Below the pieces are notes generated by a model. It saw nothing but the letters and a program-made list of their open reading frames with translations. It was not told the origin of the DNA and made no database searches. This document shows, piece after piece, positions 24,147 to 36,504 of a DNA stretch of 64,000 bases. Source of the DNA: Euborellia annulipes (lineage: Eukaryota; Arthropoda; Insecta; Dermaptera; Anisolabididae); contig JAKCPI010003052.1 in the NCBI GenBank assembly GCA_023213315.1, positions 28,029-92,028 of the forward strand. Reading direction: 5' to 3'. Positions within the stretch are counted from its first letter, which is position 1. Every line of letters starts with the position of its first letter. The position numbers and the translations under genes are program-made.

Positions 24147-24316
24147 TCTAATATTCAATGCCTTGATGGTAGTTTAGAAGAAAAACGTATTATTGCTTTA
24201 TTTTTATTTTAAACCGAGGGTTTTTGGTCGAAAAATTATTTATTTTCCACCAATTGTTTCCTTGCTCTCTTAGGTTTTGAATAATCATTAATAAAGAAAT
24301 ATTCCTAGCTCTTTTT

Positions 24317-24990
24317 ACTTTCTCTTACCTATGTATATATGTAATATATATATAGAGAGAAAGTATTGGATTCATGTCAAAAATTCGATGTCGAGATTTT
24401 GATGGATCTTCACGTTTTGAGGTCCCCTGAATCCAAAAAAGTGGTTTTCGCGACATGGTCTGTCTGTCTGTGTGTCTGTGTGTCTGTGTGTCTGTGAACA
24501 AAATATCTCAAGAACGAAAAGAGCCAGGAGGTTGAAATTTTATATTTAAGTTAGGCACCCCCATGGGACGTGACACGAAGCTTTTGAACAAAATCGACCA
24601 AAGAGTACTAGTACTTTACTGATGCACTTTTTCAGTTTTTTTCGATTTTCTCAAAATTTGCTCCAACGATTTTTTTTAAAATTCAAAAATCAATTATTTT
24701 TTAGATTCTCTTTAAAATGTATATTCTCATTTTGTGATTGAAATCTTCTGAAGACCACTTTACTCTTGTTCTCCATAGAAAAGATAGGAGAAATGGTTGC
24801 CATGGTAACAACATATAAATATTTTGCCATACTTATAAATTTTACATCTTGAAAATCGAATGTACCCTACTGTCGGAAACTAAATACATGTCGACACAAA
24901 AAATCTGGTGTGACAAGCACAGTACACAACATTCGATTACCGAAGGTAAGAGAAAGTTGTGTGCTGTGCGCCAGTCACACCAGATTTTTT
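24317..24990 (+). mobile_element. Helentron-like INE, reference copy
   Basis: Structure in order: 13-bp ACTTTCTCTTACC; AT-rich spacer and GAGAGAAAGT; a conserved block with GTGGTTTTCGCGACATGG; a (GTCT)n/(GTGT)n tract at about 24459-24495; a conserved 400-bp block with the palindrome AGTACTAGTACT and TTGCCATGGTAAC; then a terminal hairpin of about 40-bp arms from TCTGGTGTGAC to GTCACACCAGA. GGTAAGAGAAAGT inside the hairpin is the exact inverse of the 5' 13-mer. Subterminal inverted repeats, an internal GTCT microsatellite, a 3' hairpin and insertion into T-runs are the features known for Helentron-associated INEs such as DINE-1. No ORF. The assignment is inference from architecture. Confidence 0.8.
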
Positions 24991-25242
24991 ACTTTGTTTT
25001 CCTATAAAATCTATTAAACTATTCATTTCACATTAATACAAACTATTTTATTAAAAAAATCGATAAAATTTTGCCTGTAAGTATTTTTTCAAAGATTTTA
25101 GAAAAGTAAATCACTCATCATCTCCTAACAATTAATAAGAACTCGCATATTTGTAAAAATTAGGGTTGGAAGGGGATGAATTTCCATTCCCTGGGGAAAG
25201 GTCCAGCTAATTGAGTTTTGAAGATAATTCATTCTTATTTTT

Positions 25243-25929
25243 ACTTTCTCTTACCTATGTATATATGTAATATATATATATAGAGAGAAAGTATTGGATT
25301 CATGTCAAAAATTCGATGTCGAGATTTTGATGGATCTTAACGTTTTGAGGTCCCCTGAATCCAAAAAAGTGGTTTTCGCGACATGGTCTGTCTGTGTGTG
25401 TGGGTGTGTGTCTGTCTGTGTGTCTGTGTGTCTGTGAACAAAATATCTTAAGAACGAAAAGAGCTAGGAAGTTGAAATTTTATATTTAAGTTAGGCACCC
25501 CCATGGGACGTGACACGAAGCTTTTGAACAAAATCGACCAAAGAGTACTAGTACTTTACTGATTCACTTTTTCAGTTTTTTTTGATTTTCTCAAAATTTG
25601 CTCCAACGATTTTTTTTTAAATTCAAAAATCAATTATTTTTTAGATTCTCTATAAAATGTATATTCTCATTTTGTGATTGAAATCTTCTGAAGACCACTT
25701 TACTCTTGTACTCCATAGAAAAGATAGGAGAAATGTTTGCCATGGTATCAAAATATAAATATTTTCCCATACTTATAAATTTTACATCTTGAATTCAATT
25801 GTACCCTACTGTCGGAAACTAAATACATGTCGACACAAAAAATATGGTGTGACAAGCACAGTACACAACTTTCGATTACCGAAGGTAAGAGAAAGTTGTG
25901 TGCTGTGCGCCAGTCACACCAGATTTTTT
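25243..25929 (+). mobile_element. Helentron-like INE copy
   Basis: Complete copy, closely similar to the one at 24317-24990 and in the same orientation, but with a different mix of GT and GTCT units in the microsatellite (about 25386-25436). Inserted next to TTTTT. Confidence 0.85.
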
Positions 25930-26207
25930 AATTAATATTTCCAAAATAGATGTCTTTTACATATTATATTTTGTTATTGTTATAATTGTTTTAATAATAT
26001 ATACATATATATATACACACAAGTGTTTTGTTTAAAAATCTTCCATATTTCCTAATCCACCTTTCAAACCCACCTCTTTACAGACAATAATTATCAATTT
26101 CGTACCCACGGGGAGGTAAAACTCTGGCGCCCCCTCCCCTAAAATTATTTTCGCGATCGGTCATTGATTATTTCTAACCAACTAATCCTATATCTATTTT
26201 CCCCTAG

Positions 26208-26349
26208 GTCTTCCTTCCCGATAAATTCATCTTCCTCGAAAAACACGACGCCTAATCAAAGTTAATCCAACATTTGAAGTCGCTTCAAGAGTTTGTTTGG
26301 AATTAAGTCAATTTAATTACTTAAAAGGATTTAATGGAGACCCTTTAAG
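26208..26349 (+). pseudogene. exon-like ORF of unknown origin, frame apparently broken
   Basis: After a TTTTCCCCTAG acceptor, frame 1 gives VFLPDKFIFLEKHDA and a stop. From about 26227 another frame is open to the end and reads RRLIKVNPTFEVASRVCLEL, SQFNYLKGFNGDPLR up to the donor AAG|GTAAAG. The residue mix looks like real protein, and both ends look like splice sites. The frame change inside the exon argues for a decayed exon, or for an acceptor placed further in than I can see. I do not recognise the family. It is not UGT and has no partner exon nearby. Confidence 0.3.
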
Positions 26350-27158
26350 GTAAAGTATTCATTATTTAAGGAACGTGTTAAGAAATTATTTCTGGAACTA
26401 AACTAATTGACAAAAATTTTTTATATTCACGAATATTAGTCGTCGCAGTGAAGCGAGCTACTCTTCCCCCTGTTTTGAGACAACAGCTTGAGATATGTCT
26501 TTTATTCATGATAATTTGAATCATGGACTAAATCATTATTACTTGCATTACTGCACCCCCCTCCCCGTCCTCTGAGAAAAATTAACTAAATCGAGCTCTA
26601 ATTTGAACAAGCACGTTTGAACATAGTGGAAAAAAAGAGTAATTTAGTTTGGGAGAAACTAAACAAATTTCTTGTTTTTAGGTTCTCCTTGCTAGACGGT
26701 AATATTTTCGATGCCATTGAATTTTCATTAATGGACAGACGATATTCAGAGAAAATTCACCTTGGGTCTTGAATTTATTATTCCTGCAAAAGAAAATTAA
26801 CCTGAGGATACAAAAAGAGATCCGCCCGACAGAGAAAACGCGAAGAGATCGCCAAATCTCCAATACAAAGACAACGAGTAAAAATTATTACTGGTGAATT
26901 ATCCATCTTTTGCAAGATTCAATAGGTGAACAAATTTCCCTAATAGTATGTGTAAAAGTTATAGAATATAGGCAAAACTGAATCGTCCATATGGGAAAGA
27001 ATATAATTGAGATCTTTGTCTTAAAATAATTGATCTGACCTCGGCTCACGCAACAAATAATCATTTGTACAGCAAAAAACACGATTATGATAAAAAAAAA
27101 TAACTCAGTATTTTGAAAATAAAAAGATATATAAATAATATAGGAGTAAAAATGAAAA
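26350..27158. other. intergenic DNA without recognised features
   Basis: AT-rich, with two short minus-strand ORFs (about 61 and 64 codons) that lack any domain or splice context. Nothing else is supported. Confidence 0.4.
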
Positions 27159-27166
27159 GGTCTATG

Positions 27167-27354
27167 CAGGGCCGGAACTAGGAGATTTTTTAGGGGGGGG
27201 CAAAATTTAATTTGCCGCCCCCTCCTTAAAATTTTCTATACAAAATTAATATCATTTTACCTTTTTTTTAGTAAATCTTTCTGTAATTGCCGCCCCCTGA
27301 TATCTGCCGCCCGGGGCACACGCACCCACTGCCCCCCCCCTAGATCCGGCCCTG
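27167..27354 (+). mobile_element. hAT-type MITE, left boundary copy
   Basis: Ends CAGGGCCGGAACTAGG and, on the other strand, CAGGGCCGGATCTAGG, with a G-run of 8 near the left end and a C-run of 9 near the right. The octamers either side differ (GGTCTATG, CCCGAAAC), so it lacks its own duplication. Confidence 0.85.
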
Positions 27355-27685
27355 CCCGAAACTATCAAGATGCAATCCATTGAAAAGATGCCAACTAGAA
27401 TCAAACAAATTTTCGAACGAGATCGATTTTTTCGTATATAGAATCCATCTTATCACCTTCCCATTTGCCATCTATGTCTCCACATCAGTGGGTGACTGTA
27501 GGGGGGTGTGTGAAGGCCAGTTATTTTAAAAAATAGTATTAGTGATAAATAAAATATTCAATATTTTCTGCAAGATTGAAGAACAAAAAACAAATTTCAA
27601 GATTAGTTTTATTATCCTATTTCGAAGGCACATTGGATCTTCTTCCTTACAGGTTTACTACTAACATAAGCAAATACATCGCAAC

Positions 27686-27944
27686 CAGTAGCGTAACTAG
27701 GTGGGGGCGAAGGGGGGCTCTCGCCCCTCCACCCCAGGCTCATCGAGCTTCTGGCACCCCTCGATACCGATATAGGCGCTCTAGGGCATCTTAGGTATAG
27801 CCCAGGGACGGTGATTTTATCATATTCTTTCCATAGATTGTCCAAAAACATTGATAGCTTTCTTTTAAATTATATGATAACTTAAAAAACGGCGCCCAGG
27901 TTGAGCTTTGCCCCCTCCGCCCGCAAAGGCTAGTTACGCCGCTG
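27686..27944. mobile_element. hAT-type MITE, 259 bp, 8-bp duplication
   Basis: Ends CAGTAGCGTAACTAGG and (other strand) CAGCGGCGTAACTAGC, perfect duplication ATCGCAAC at 27678-27685 and 27945-27952. Same family as 12811-13128. Confidence 0.92.
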
Positions 27945-28522
27945 ATCGCAACGTCTATGAATAAAATATGTTTTTTTTTTTTTTGTAATTTGAAATCTAT
28001 TTATGATTAGGGCTCGGATTATGCATTTAATCCATGTTTTTTTTTCTTAATCACTATCCTTTTTTTATCTGGCCGTTTCAGGGAATCAGGACCCACCCAG
28101 GGAAATCTTATTTTGTATATAAATGCATTTTTTGGAGTTTATGATAATATATAAAAGAAGATTCCTAATGGACAACTTACAATTAGAGGAGCCTTAAAAA
28201 TGATCTGACTTCTCCGTATTAGACGGAGTCCTGGTTGAGATTGACGGAATAGGAAAGGTTTTAATTAACCCCACTCCGCAAAAATATGCAAAGAAGACAA
28301 AGTATCCTCATCTTAGTAGCCTGCTACAATTAAGGAAGTCGAATTTTTTTCTACTTTACGAACGTGAAATTACTCTCAGGAGGTATTTTTGAGTTATTTC
28401 AACAAGTTGTTTAATTTTGTTACATTTCCTACATTTTAATATTTATTAATTCAAAGAGCCGACAAAAGATAGGATACCCCCGGGAATCGAACCACGATCT
28501 ACCGATTTTTACTCAGTATGCC

Positions 28523-28835
28523 CAGTGATGAATTTATGCCTAGGCCCGTGAGACCCGGGCCTAGGGCAGCACGATTTAAGGGGCGGCGAAAAAAAATTAA
28601 TGACAGGACAGAAAACTAATTCCGCAAAAAAATTTCGTGTCCCTAAAAAAAAAGGTAAAATGATTTTCACGGACGGGAAAAAAATATTTTCCGCAGGGCG
28701 GAAATATTTAGTTCCGCAAAAACAAAATTTTTCGCAGGGCGGAAAAAATTTCGTCTTCCTAAAAAAAAAAAAAGGTAAACGGCAGGGGGAAAAAATTTTC
28801 CGCAGAAAAATTTTGAGAAAAGAAAATTTCGTATT
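28523..28835. mobile_element. decayed hAT-type fragment
   Basis: Contains CCGGGCCTAGGGCAGC, several GGTAAAATGATTTTCACGG-like words and GCAGGGCGGAAA, all as in the interior of the 19009-20126 element. No intact ends or duplication. Confidence 0.5.
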
Positions 28836-29149
28836 AGAGACCTCAAAAGTGAATTGCAAGTGTTATTTTGGCAAGGTATATTTTTTTTCTCTTAGTTTAA
28901 TGCCTTGAGAAATATTAATAAATAGCTCTTTAAAAATCTAAATTTATGAGATCATCTTTCAATGGAGAAGAAATATTTTAGAGGACTTAAACTCAATTTA
29001 CACCTATGGAAGGTAACTGCAATTTGTTTCTATTTTACGTATTTAATAGTCTTCTTCCACTAGTGCAACTGCACAGTGCCACAGTGCTGTATTTCGTTGC
29101 TTTCCATGCAATTCTAACTCGCAGAGTAGGATTTTAGATGAAGAAATTG

Positions 29150-29401
29150 AAAAATTGAAAAAACAAATGCTGAATGAATATTCCAAAAATCACATACGGA
29201 AAAAACTCAAAAACTACTGCTATTTTTGGGCCGATTTTATTTAAAAGCTTATTTTAGCCTATCAGGTGGGTACCAAACTTAAATATAAAATTTCAACTTC
29301 GGAGCTCATTTCCTTCAACCTTTATTTTGAACACGCACACAGACCATTTTGAGGCAATCACATTTTTGAATTCAGGGGGCCATATGGCTAAGAGAAAGTA
29401 A
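29150..29401 (-). mobile_element. degenerate Helentron-like INE fragment
   Basis: Retains GGCCGATTTT, TTAAATATAAAATTTCAACTT, a short CACACAGACC tract and a terminal GCTAAGAGAAAGT. The hairpin end is missing. Confidence 0.6.
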
Positions 29402-29439
29402 AAAAAAAACATTTTTTTGGCTTAGGAACTTCTGGCCCT

Positions 29440-29546
29440 ATACAAAATTCATATCATTTTACCTTTTTTAGTAAATCTTTCTTTAATTGCCGCCCCCCTG
29501 ATATCTACCGCCCGGGGCACATGCACCCCCCCTAGATCCGGCCCTG
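29440..29546 (+). mobile_element. truncated hAT-type MITE (third copy of the boundary family)
   Basis: Matches the right two thirds of the copies at 27167 and 50343 (TATCATTTTACCTTTTTT, ATTGCCGCCCCCCTGATAT) and ends TAGATCCGGCCCTG. The left end is missing; the following octamer is TCTATTCG. Confidence 0.7.
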
Positions 29547-29705
29547 TCTATTCGGCCGTTTGTGGGTAAAACTTACACTGGCCACTGGTAGACTTAAGCA
29601 GTGTCGGACCCTGCAAAGGTAAAAGAAAATAAATGAAGTTTTCCTTTCAATTCATTTGTTTAAATTCTGTTTTTAATTTGTTTTCATAAAAATTTTTATT
29701 TTAAA

Positions 29706-30041
29706 AATAAAAAATCTGGTTTGACTGGTTGCACCAGATTTTTTTGTGTCCACATATACAGCTGTATTTAGTTTCCGACAGTACAGTTCGAATTTCAAAA
29801 TCACAGTATTGGACTTGGACATTTGAATTCGAGATAGAAAATTTATAAACATCGAAAAAATTGAAAAAGTGAATCAGTAAAGTACTAGTACTTTTTGGCC
29901 GATTTTGATGAGGGACACACAGAAGACGGACAGACCATGTTGCGAAAACCACTTTTTTGGATTCAGGGTACCTCAAATCAAAACATGTATATTTCTCTCT
30001 CTATATATGTATATTAACATATACATATAGGTAAGAGAAAG
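29706..30041 (-). mobile_element. short Helentron-like INE copy with internal deletion
   Basis: Keeps a much reduced hairpin (TCTGGTTTGACTGG), AGTACTAGTACT, a short GACAGACC tract, GTTGCGAAAACCAC and the GGTAAGAGAAAGT end, but lacks the 300-bp middle block. Confidence 0.75.
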
Positions 30042-32719
30042 TAGAAAATATTTTGAAATTTGGCAACGCTTCATACTTTTCTTTTACATTATTTTAATGA
30101 TTTTTTAAAATTAATTTAAATTTATTTGATTTATTTTTAAAAGTTAATTATAGGCTAATATTTTAAAAAAGTTTTAAAATTTATCTATGGTGTAACCTTG
30201 GAAGCTCGCTCGGTTGCTGTCTCAGACTCCATTGACAACGAATGCGAATGCCTCGTCTCTTTATCTCCTCCATGACTTGGCCTGTTAACCCGCCTTGGAA
30301 ATCGACACATGTCAATTCTCTTATATCAGTTTAATATATTTTTGTGATTATTTACCCTTTATAAGGTGAGTAATGCTTTTGATTATTTATTTAATTGGTG
30401 GAGGATTATTATTTTCAATAAATTAATTAAATAAAACAATACTAACTCAAAATTGAACAGGTTAACCTCTGCCTGTCTTTTCAAATTTTATTCTCATTTC
30501 ATCTTTTTTAATCATTTCATATTAATTTTTAATTTAATTTCAACATGGAAATTATAAGAATTAATTAGATAATTCGTTTTATAAATTCATTTACTATTTG
30601 CTTCTACCTTGATCTGAATGCATTTTCTTTTCTTAATTTTTTTTAGAATCATTTTCAAATTATTCCAAATATTTATTTTGTTTTAAAATTCAGTATTTCT
30701 CTTATTTCGAATTTGTAAAGTTATTATTTAATGCATTTTTTAAATTCTAATTCTCCCAAAAGTTTAGAGCAAATGTCACATCATGGATAGGGAATAGTGA
30801 ACACAGATGATCTGACCCTTTCTTTAAAGTTTTAATAAATAATTTATTCACATTATATTTTCACATGCATTAGTTTAGTTGAAAATTATTTTTATAAATG
30901 ATTTTTGCATTTTTAAAGTTTCATTCAAGCAGAATGTGTCATAAGCCTTAGCCTACCTTCTCTTATTTTAAAAAAATTGACAGCACTAAATATTTTATAT
31001 ATCAAACTGGATTATTATTTTTATTAAACACTTTATTTATTTTAATTTTAGATGTTATTTGAACCCAAGAACTTCTCGTCGTCTTCTGATTTGTTGGAAT
31101 CTTTGAGAACACATCCTTCGATTTATATATATATATATATATATCTTATTCTTTATGAAATATGAAAATAATTAAACTTCAAGGCAAAAAAGGACTGTCC
31201 TTTATTTAACAGGTAAGCATTTGCCTATCTATAGACATTTTTGACCTATATATATCATTTCCTTGCTCGATTCAATGCAAATAATATTAATTTTATTTTT
31301 ATTTAATAAATATATTTTGTTTTCAGAATTTTTTTCACGACACATTATATCGTTATTCCAGAATAACTCGAGATAATCTTTCTTGCATTTGGTGAGTTAT
31401 AATCACTTTATTTTTTCAATAATAATTAGAATTAGTATTTTAAAATAGGGAATTTCAAATCCCTCATATATATTAATACAGTATATATATATATATATAT
31501 ATACTGTATACTTTATATATATTCGTTCTTTTTCTATTTATTCATTGTCATGAGTCAATTTTATTCTCACTAATAATAATAATATCTTACTGCACAAAGC
31601 TGATCACAAATATATGCTATTATATATTTTTGTGACCATCTTAAAGCATACATGCATTTATTTCTTTTTTAAAATATATTATTAATTATTCTACTAAAAT
31701 GCATTTTTACTCATTAAAATAATTTATATATATATATCTGACATCAGAGGGTAAGTCCAGAAAGGAAATTTTAGAGTAGAGGAGATTTAATTGAGATTTC
31801 TATTTATTTGTTATTATTTAGCAATAAATTTGTTACATAAGTTATATTTTGGTATATTGAGAACCTACTTAAAAATAGTATTAAACAAAATAAGGTTTCT
31901 ACTAATAAATTACCACTAACACATTAAACGAAAACAGTCTGACTCTAAGCTTCAGATATATATATAAATATTATGACCATCAAAAATAAGTAAGAAATTC
32001 TTATCTTCTTTCCACAGATCAAACACAATCATCTTCCTTCCTTCATACTATCGATTGCCTCACCTTACATGCAGATACAAGAGAAGATGTCAGCCTGACA
32101 TCCTCAATGATGGCTTTGATTAAAGCAATGCCATCGAATAATATATCTGTATTTTTTTTCTTGACGATTGATTGCCCTGAAGAACAACGCGACTGGCGTC
32201 TGAAACGTCGACAATCAAATAAAGAAAAATACGATAGAAATTGATTTTATTTTTCCTGGATGCCATCTGCTCTTCTTATTTTAATTAAAACTTTAATTTT
32301 AGGTTTGATTTGAACCGAAGGATATGTCATCTGTTCTTGATTGGGATGACATCCATACAGAAATCAGAAATCATTGAAGGCATTTAAGAATCATAATCAA
32401 GGTTTCTGAGAAAATCTTCATTTTATTCTAAGCTTTCTTTTTACTGATCTGATTTTCATATTTATTTGTTCTAGAATTCATTAATTCTAAAATATAAGGG
32501 GTTAAGATTCACATTGACATTCATCAGAAGAAAGCTTAGAAATAAATAATCTTACCTCAAAAAGTTACTCGCTTCAAAAGCAACATCTCAGACACTCTCT
32601 CACCAGGTAAATTATTTCAATTCTTTATCCCTTTCTAATTAATGATTACAATGTCGAGAAGGATAGAAGTGACTAAATACATTTCAAATATTCTCATTTT
32701 TAATTAATTTCAATTGAAG

Positions 32720-33227
32720 AAAAAAATCTGGTGTGACTGGCGCACAGCACACAACTTTCTCTTACCTTCGGTAATCGAAAGTTGTGTACTGTGCTTGTCT
32801 CACCAGATTTTTTGTGTCGACATGTATTTAGTTTCCGACAGTAGGGTACATTCGATTTTCAAGATGTAAAATTTATAAGTATGGCAAAATATTTATATGT
32901 TGTTACCATGGCAACCATTTCTCCTATCTTTTCTATGGAGTACAAGAGTAAAGTGGTCTTCAGAAGATTTCAATCACAAAATGAGAATATACATTTTATA
33001 GAGAATCTAAAAAATAATTGATTGTTGAATTAAAAAAAAAATCGTTGGAGCAAATTTTGAGAAAATCGAAAAAAACTGAAAAAGTGCATCAGTAAAGTAC
33101 TAGTACTTTTTGGTCGATTTTGTTCAAAAGCTTCGTGTCACGTCCCATGGGGGTGCCTAACTTAAATATAAAATTTCAACTTCCTAGCTCTTTTCGTTCT
33201 TGAGATATTTTGTTCACAGACAGACAC

Positions 33228-33261
<34 letters not shown>

Positions 33262-33403
33262 CATGTCGCGAAAACCACTTTTTTGGATTCAGGGGACCTC
33301 AAAACGTGTATATCCATCAAAATCTCGACATCGAATTTTTGACATGAAACCAATACTTTCTCTCTCTATATATATTAACATATATATAGAGGTAAGAGAA
33401 AGT
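32720..33403 (-). mobile_element. Helentron-like INE copy
   Basis: Complete copy from the TCTGGTGTGACTGG hairpin to GGTAAGAGAAAGT, with ten CAGA/CACA-type units at 33218-33259. Confidence 0.85.
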
Positions 33404-33778
33404 AACAAGTAGCATAAAATGTGTCCATATAATAATCATTGCATTTTTCTTTTTTTTTTCTTTTTTGTTTAGCAAAATTAATGTTAAAATGACAAATCAA
33501 TCGACAGTCTTGAAAAAATCCTAAATCGAGAAGAAGTCTAAAATAAAGATTTAGACCTAGCTTAAGGAAATAATAAAATTTTATTTATGTTTATTTATTT
33601 GATAATTATATTTTTTTTTTTTCAGCATATTCATCAAAATGCGTCTTGTCGTTAATCCAGGATAACTCATTGTCTTCTCTCGTTGTCGTTTGGTGAGTTT
33701 ATTATATTGATTAATATTATATATTTTATTTTTTCAATAATATGAATAATTAGTGCGATGAAGTAGGAAATTAATTAT

Positions 33779-33870
33779 AGTGAGGGACAATATTAAATCC
33801 CACCCATGCATTTTCTACTTGTGATTATTTCATTGTTTTTATAAAAGAAAATGAAAACCTTTATTGGATA
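33779..33870. mobile_element. half of a Tc1/mariner-type MITE
   Basis: TAGTGAGGGACAATATTAAA and the following 70 bp match one arm of the family at 21167-21391; the other arm is missing. Confidence 0.7.
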
Positions 33871-34755
33871 AAGACGTAAATGGCGTTCAAAAAAATTGTC
33901 TCAACTCTTTATTTTATAACACCGTCCCGTTTTTGTATCAAGACAATATGGTCAGTCTATATTTAAGTTAAGTAGGGAAAAAAAATATTAATAAATAAAT
34001 ATTTCTTTGTTTCAGAGGGAGATTAAGAAACATTCATGTGCGTCATCATTATTAGATATAGTCGAAAGTTCTATGGCCTATTGCAAAGGAAAGTTTAACA
34101 GAAGTAGGATTCAGATCGAGGCAGAAGCCAGTTGACTGAGCTCCTCTTTTTACGAAATGTTTCGCTTCTATTCCGTTGATGTTAATGAGAATAAAACGCT
34201 ACACCCACACACAGCTCATCTCTCTTCGATTGAATGGTATTTTATTTATTTATAATTGAAAAACTTTCAATTCAATTATCATTGAGACCCGCACAGCATT
34301 TTGGTTAATCCCATATTTAGATACGTAGGGCTTATAGCTGGTAGTTTGTTCAGGATTGGTAAACAGGAGAAGAAAAATCAGCAGCTAGTTATATTTCAGT
34401 TGTATTTCTCCGGTTGGGATCATGAGGATGATGGGAATAAAAATAATGAAATACAACTAGCTACTGATTTTTCTTCTGCTGTTTACCAATCCTGAATCTG
34501 ATATTTAGTTTAGAAATAAATGAATTAATCTAATTATGATCGATCACGATGAAAAGAATGGGCTTTTAATAAAATTTTTTTCATATTTTTTGATTATTCA
34601 TTTCTCATGATATCGGTGCTAGGGAACTTGTTTTGCTTCAAATGGGAAAATGATATAATCTATATATATTTAAATCTATCTTTGTATCTATCTACTGTAT
34701 CTAATGAATATATATACCGGTATATATATATATTTAAATTTAACGATTGCGGTGT

Positions 34756-34792
<37 letters not shown>

Positions 34793-34846
34793 ATATTCTT
34801 CTTTCTTCTATACCTATATATGAAATGGAAGAATGTACACTGTATA

Positions 34847-36092
34847 CAGTGCCGGTCAAAATGATAGGAACGACTGTTTTTTTATCATAAATTTTTATAC
34901 ACTTTATTAATTTAATTAAAAAACACTGTTTTATAGAGAATTAAATAAGAAAAAATTGAATGTAATTTGAAACAAAAAAAATAATATATTTTTATTTTTA
35001 TTCAAAAATATTAAGTTTAAGGAGGGATCAAAAAAATAGGGACAGTACATATATTGACAGTTATGAGTAGTGAGGATATTCAAGGCAGCCAAAAGCAATA
35101 AAGAAAAAATATATTTATCTTTAGCTTTATTTTACACGCTTGTCAACGTTTCGGCCGGCATTCATCAGGACAAAGTGCTGTATGCCTCGAGTTCATAGAG
35201 GCAACTCCTGACAATACCTTTGTGCGAAAATTCGACGGAACTATTGAACCAGAACATAGGCGCCGGAACTGGGGGGGGGGGGGGCAAGGGTACATTGCCC
35301 CCCCCCCCTGGCATCCTACAGGGGGGGGCAAAATTTCTTCTTTTATTTCATTTATTTTTAAAAATGATATATTTTTACTTTTAAAAAATAAAATCTTCTA
35401 AATTAAAAAAATTTAAAAGAGTAAGAAATTCATATTTTTCCAAATTTTTTCCAAAAATTTTTGATAAAATCACTAGCAAATTTTTTAAAATTTTAATTTT
35501 ATTAAAATTGTGATTTTATTTAAAATTTTTAGAGCTTCATAGTAGATTTGTTTTTGTTTTATACTATTTGAACATATTAAATTATTTTAATTTTCTAAAA
35601 AAAAATTTTTTGCCCCCCCCTGTTTCAAATTCGTTCCGGCGCCCCTGAACCAGAAGTTATGACATCCGACGAATGTTCGCACAAACGTATTGTCATGAGT
35701 TGCCAAGAGCCTCTATGAACTCGAGGCAAACAGCACTTTGTCTTGACGAAGGCCGGAATATCGGCCGAAACATCGACAAGCGTGTGAAATAACGCTAAAG
35801 ACAAATATATTTTTTCTTTATTGCTTTTGGCTGCCTTGAACCTCCAAACTACTCATTATACATTCAGCCACACAACATTTAGTTATATATGTACTGTCCC
35901 TCTTTTTTTAATCCCTCCTTAAACTTAATATTTTTGAATAAAAATATAAATATATTATTTTTCTTGTTTCAAATTACATTCAATTGTTTATTATTTAATT
36001 CTTTATAAAACTGTATTTTTTATTTAAATTAATAAAGTGAATAAGAATTTATGATAAAAAAACAGTCGTTCGTATCATTTTGACCGGCACTG
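34847..36092. mobile_element. Tc1/mariner-type MITE, interrupted
   Basis: Ends CAGTGCCGGTCAAAATGAT in inverse orientation with TA at 34845-34846 and 36093-36094; arms of about 220 bp through GGGACAGTACATATAT. Typical of nonautonomous Tc1-like elements. Interior replaced by the nested fold-back. Confidence 0.85.
35255..35647. mobile_element. hAT-type MITE, 393 bp, 8-bp duplication
   Basis: Ends CATAGGCGCCGGAACTGG and (other strand) CAGGGGCGCCGGAACG; perfect duplication AACCAGAA at 35247-35254 and 35648-35655. G-run of about 14, C-runs and another G-run in the first 75 bp. No ORF. Confidence 0.9.
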
Positions 36093-36504
36093 TATACAGT
36101 GTACATTCTTCCATTTCATATATAGGTATAGATGAATGTAGAATATCAATTATATTGTATATATACCGGTATATATATTCATTAGATACAGTAGATAGAT
36201 AAAAAGATATTTAGATATATATAGAAGATAGATAGATTATATTCATTTTCCCTAGCACCCATATCATGAGAAATGAATAATGAAAAAATATGGAAAAAAT
36301 TTTATTAAAAGCCCATCCTCTTCATCGTGATCGATCATAATTAGATTAATTCATTTATTTCTAAACTAAATATCAGATTAAGGATCGGTAAACAGCAGAA
36401 GAAAAATCAGCAGCTAGTTATATTTCATTATTTTTATTCCCATCATCCTCATGATCCCAACCAGAGAAATACATACACTGTATGTATGTATATATACCTA
36501 TGTA

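Larger units (their letters stand above)
34398..36472. repeat. 2.1-kb compound palindrome with three nested elements
   Basis: Outer arms (34398-34846 and 36093-36472) pair closely (TCTGATATTTAGTTTAGAAA, ATGATCGATCACGATGAAGA-like blocks). Inside is a TA-flanked Tc1/mariner-type element (34847-36092, ends CAGTGCCGGTCAAAATGAT). Within it is a fold-back (35065-35855) of the 13337 family, and within that a hAT-type MITE (35255-35647). A further small palindrome lies at 34352-34496. Confidence 0.8.

Noticed and set aside
28509..28859. 116-codon minus-strand ORF rich in Phe and Lys
   Set aside because: It lies in a decayed hAT-type fragment made of AAA/GGGCGG words; low complexity, no domain, no splice sites.
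33218..33259. Regular short repeats (CAGA/CACA) considered as a CRISPR-like or minisatellite array
   Set aside because: Units are 4 bp without spacers, the locus is eukaryotic, and the tract is the INE's internal microsatellite.
33162..33353. Recurrent ORF with ESKKVVFATWSVC followed by CLSV repeats in many places, as if a protein family
   Set aside because: It is the translation of the INE's conserved block running into its GTCT microsatellite. It appears on both strands wherever the element lies, the start and end vary with microsatellite length, and it has no splice or domain support.
35143..35331. Pro/Cys/Gly-rich short ORF resembling a small secreted peptide
   Set aside because: It runs through the G- and C-homopolymers of a hAT-type MITE nested in a fold-back; reading frames there depend on uncertain run lengths.
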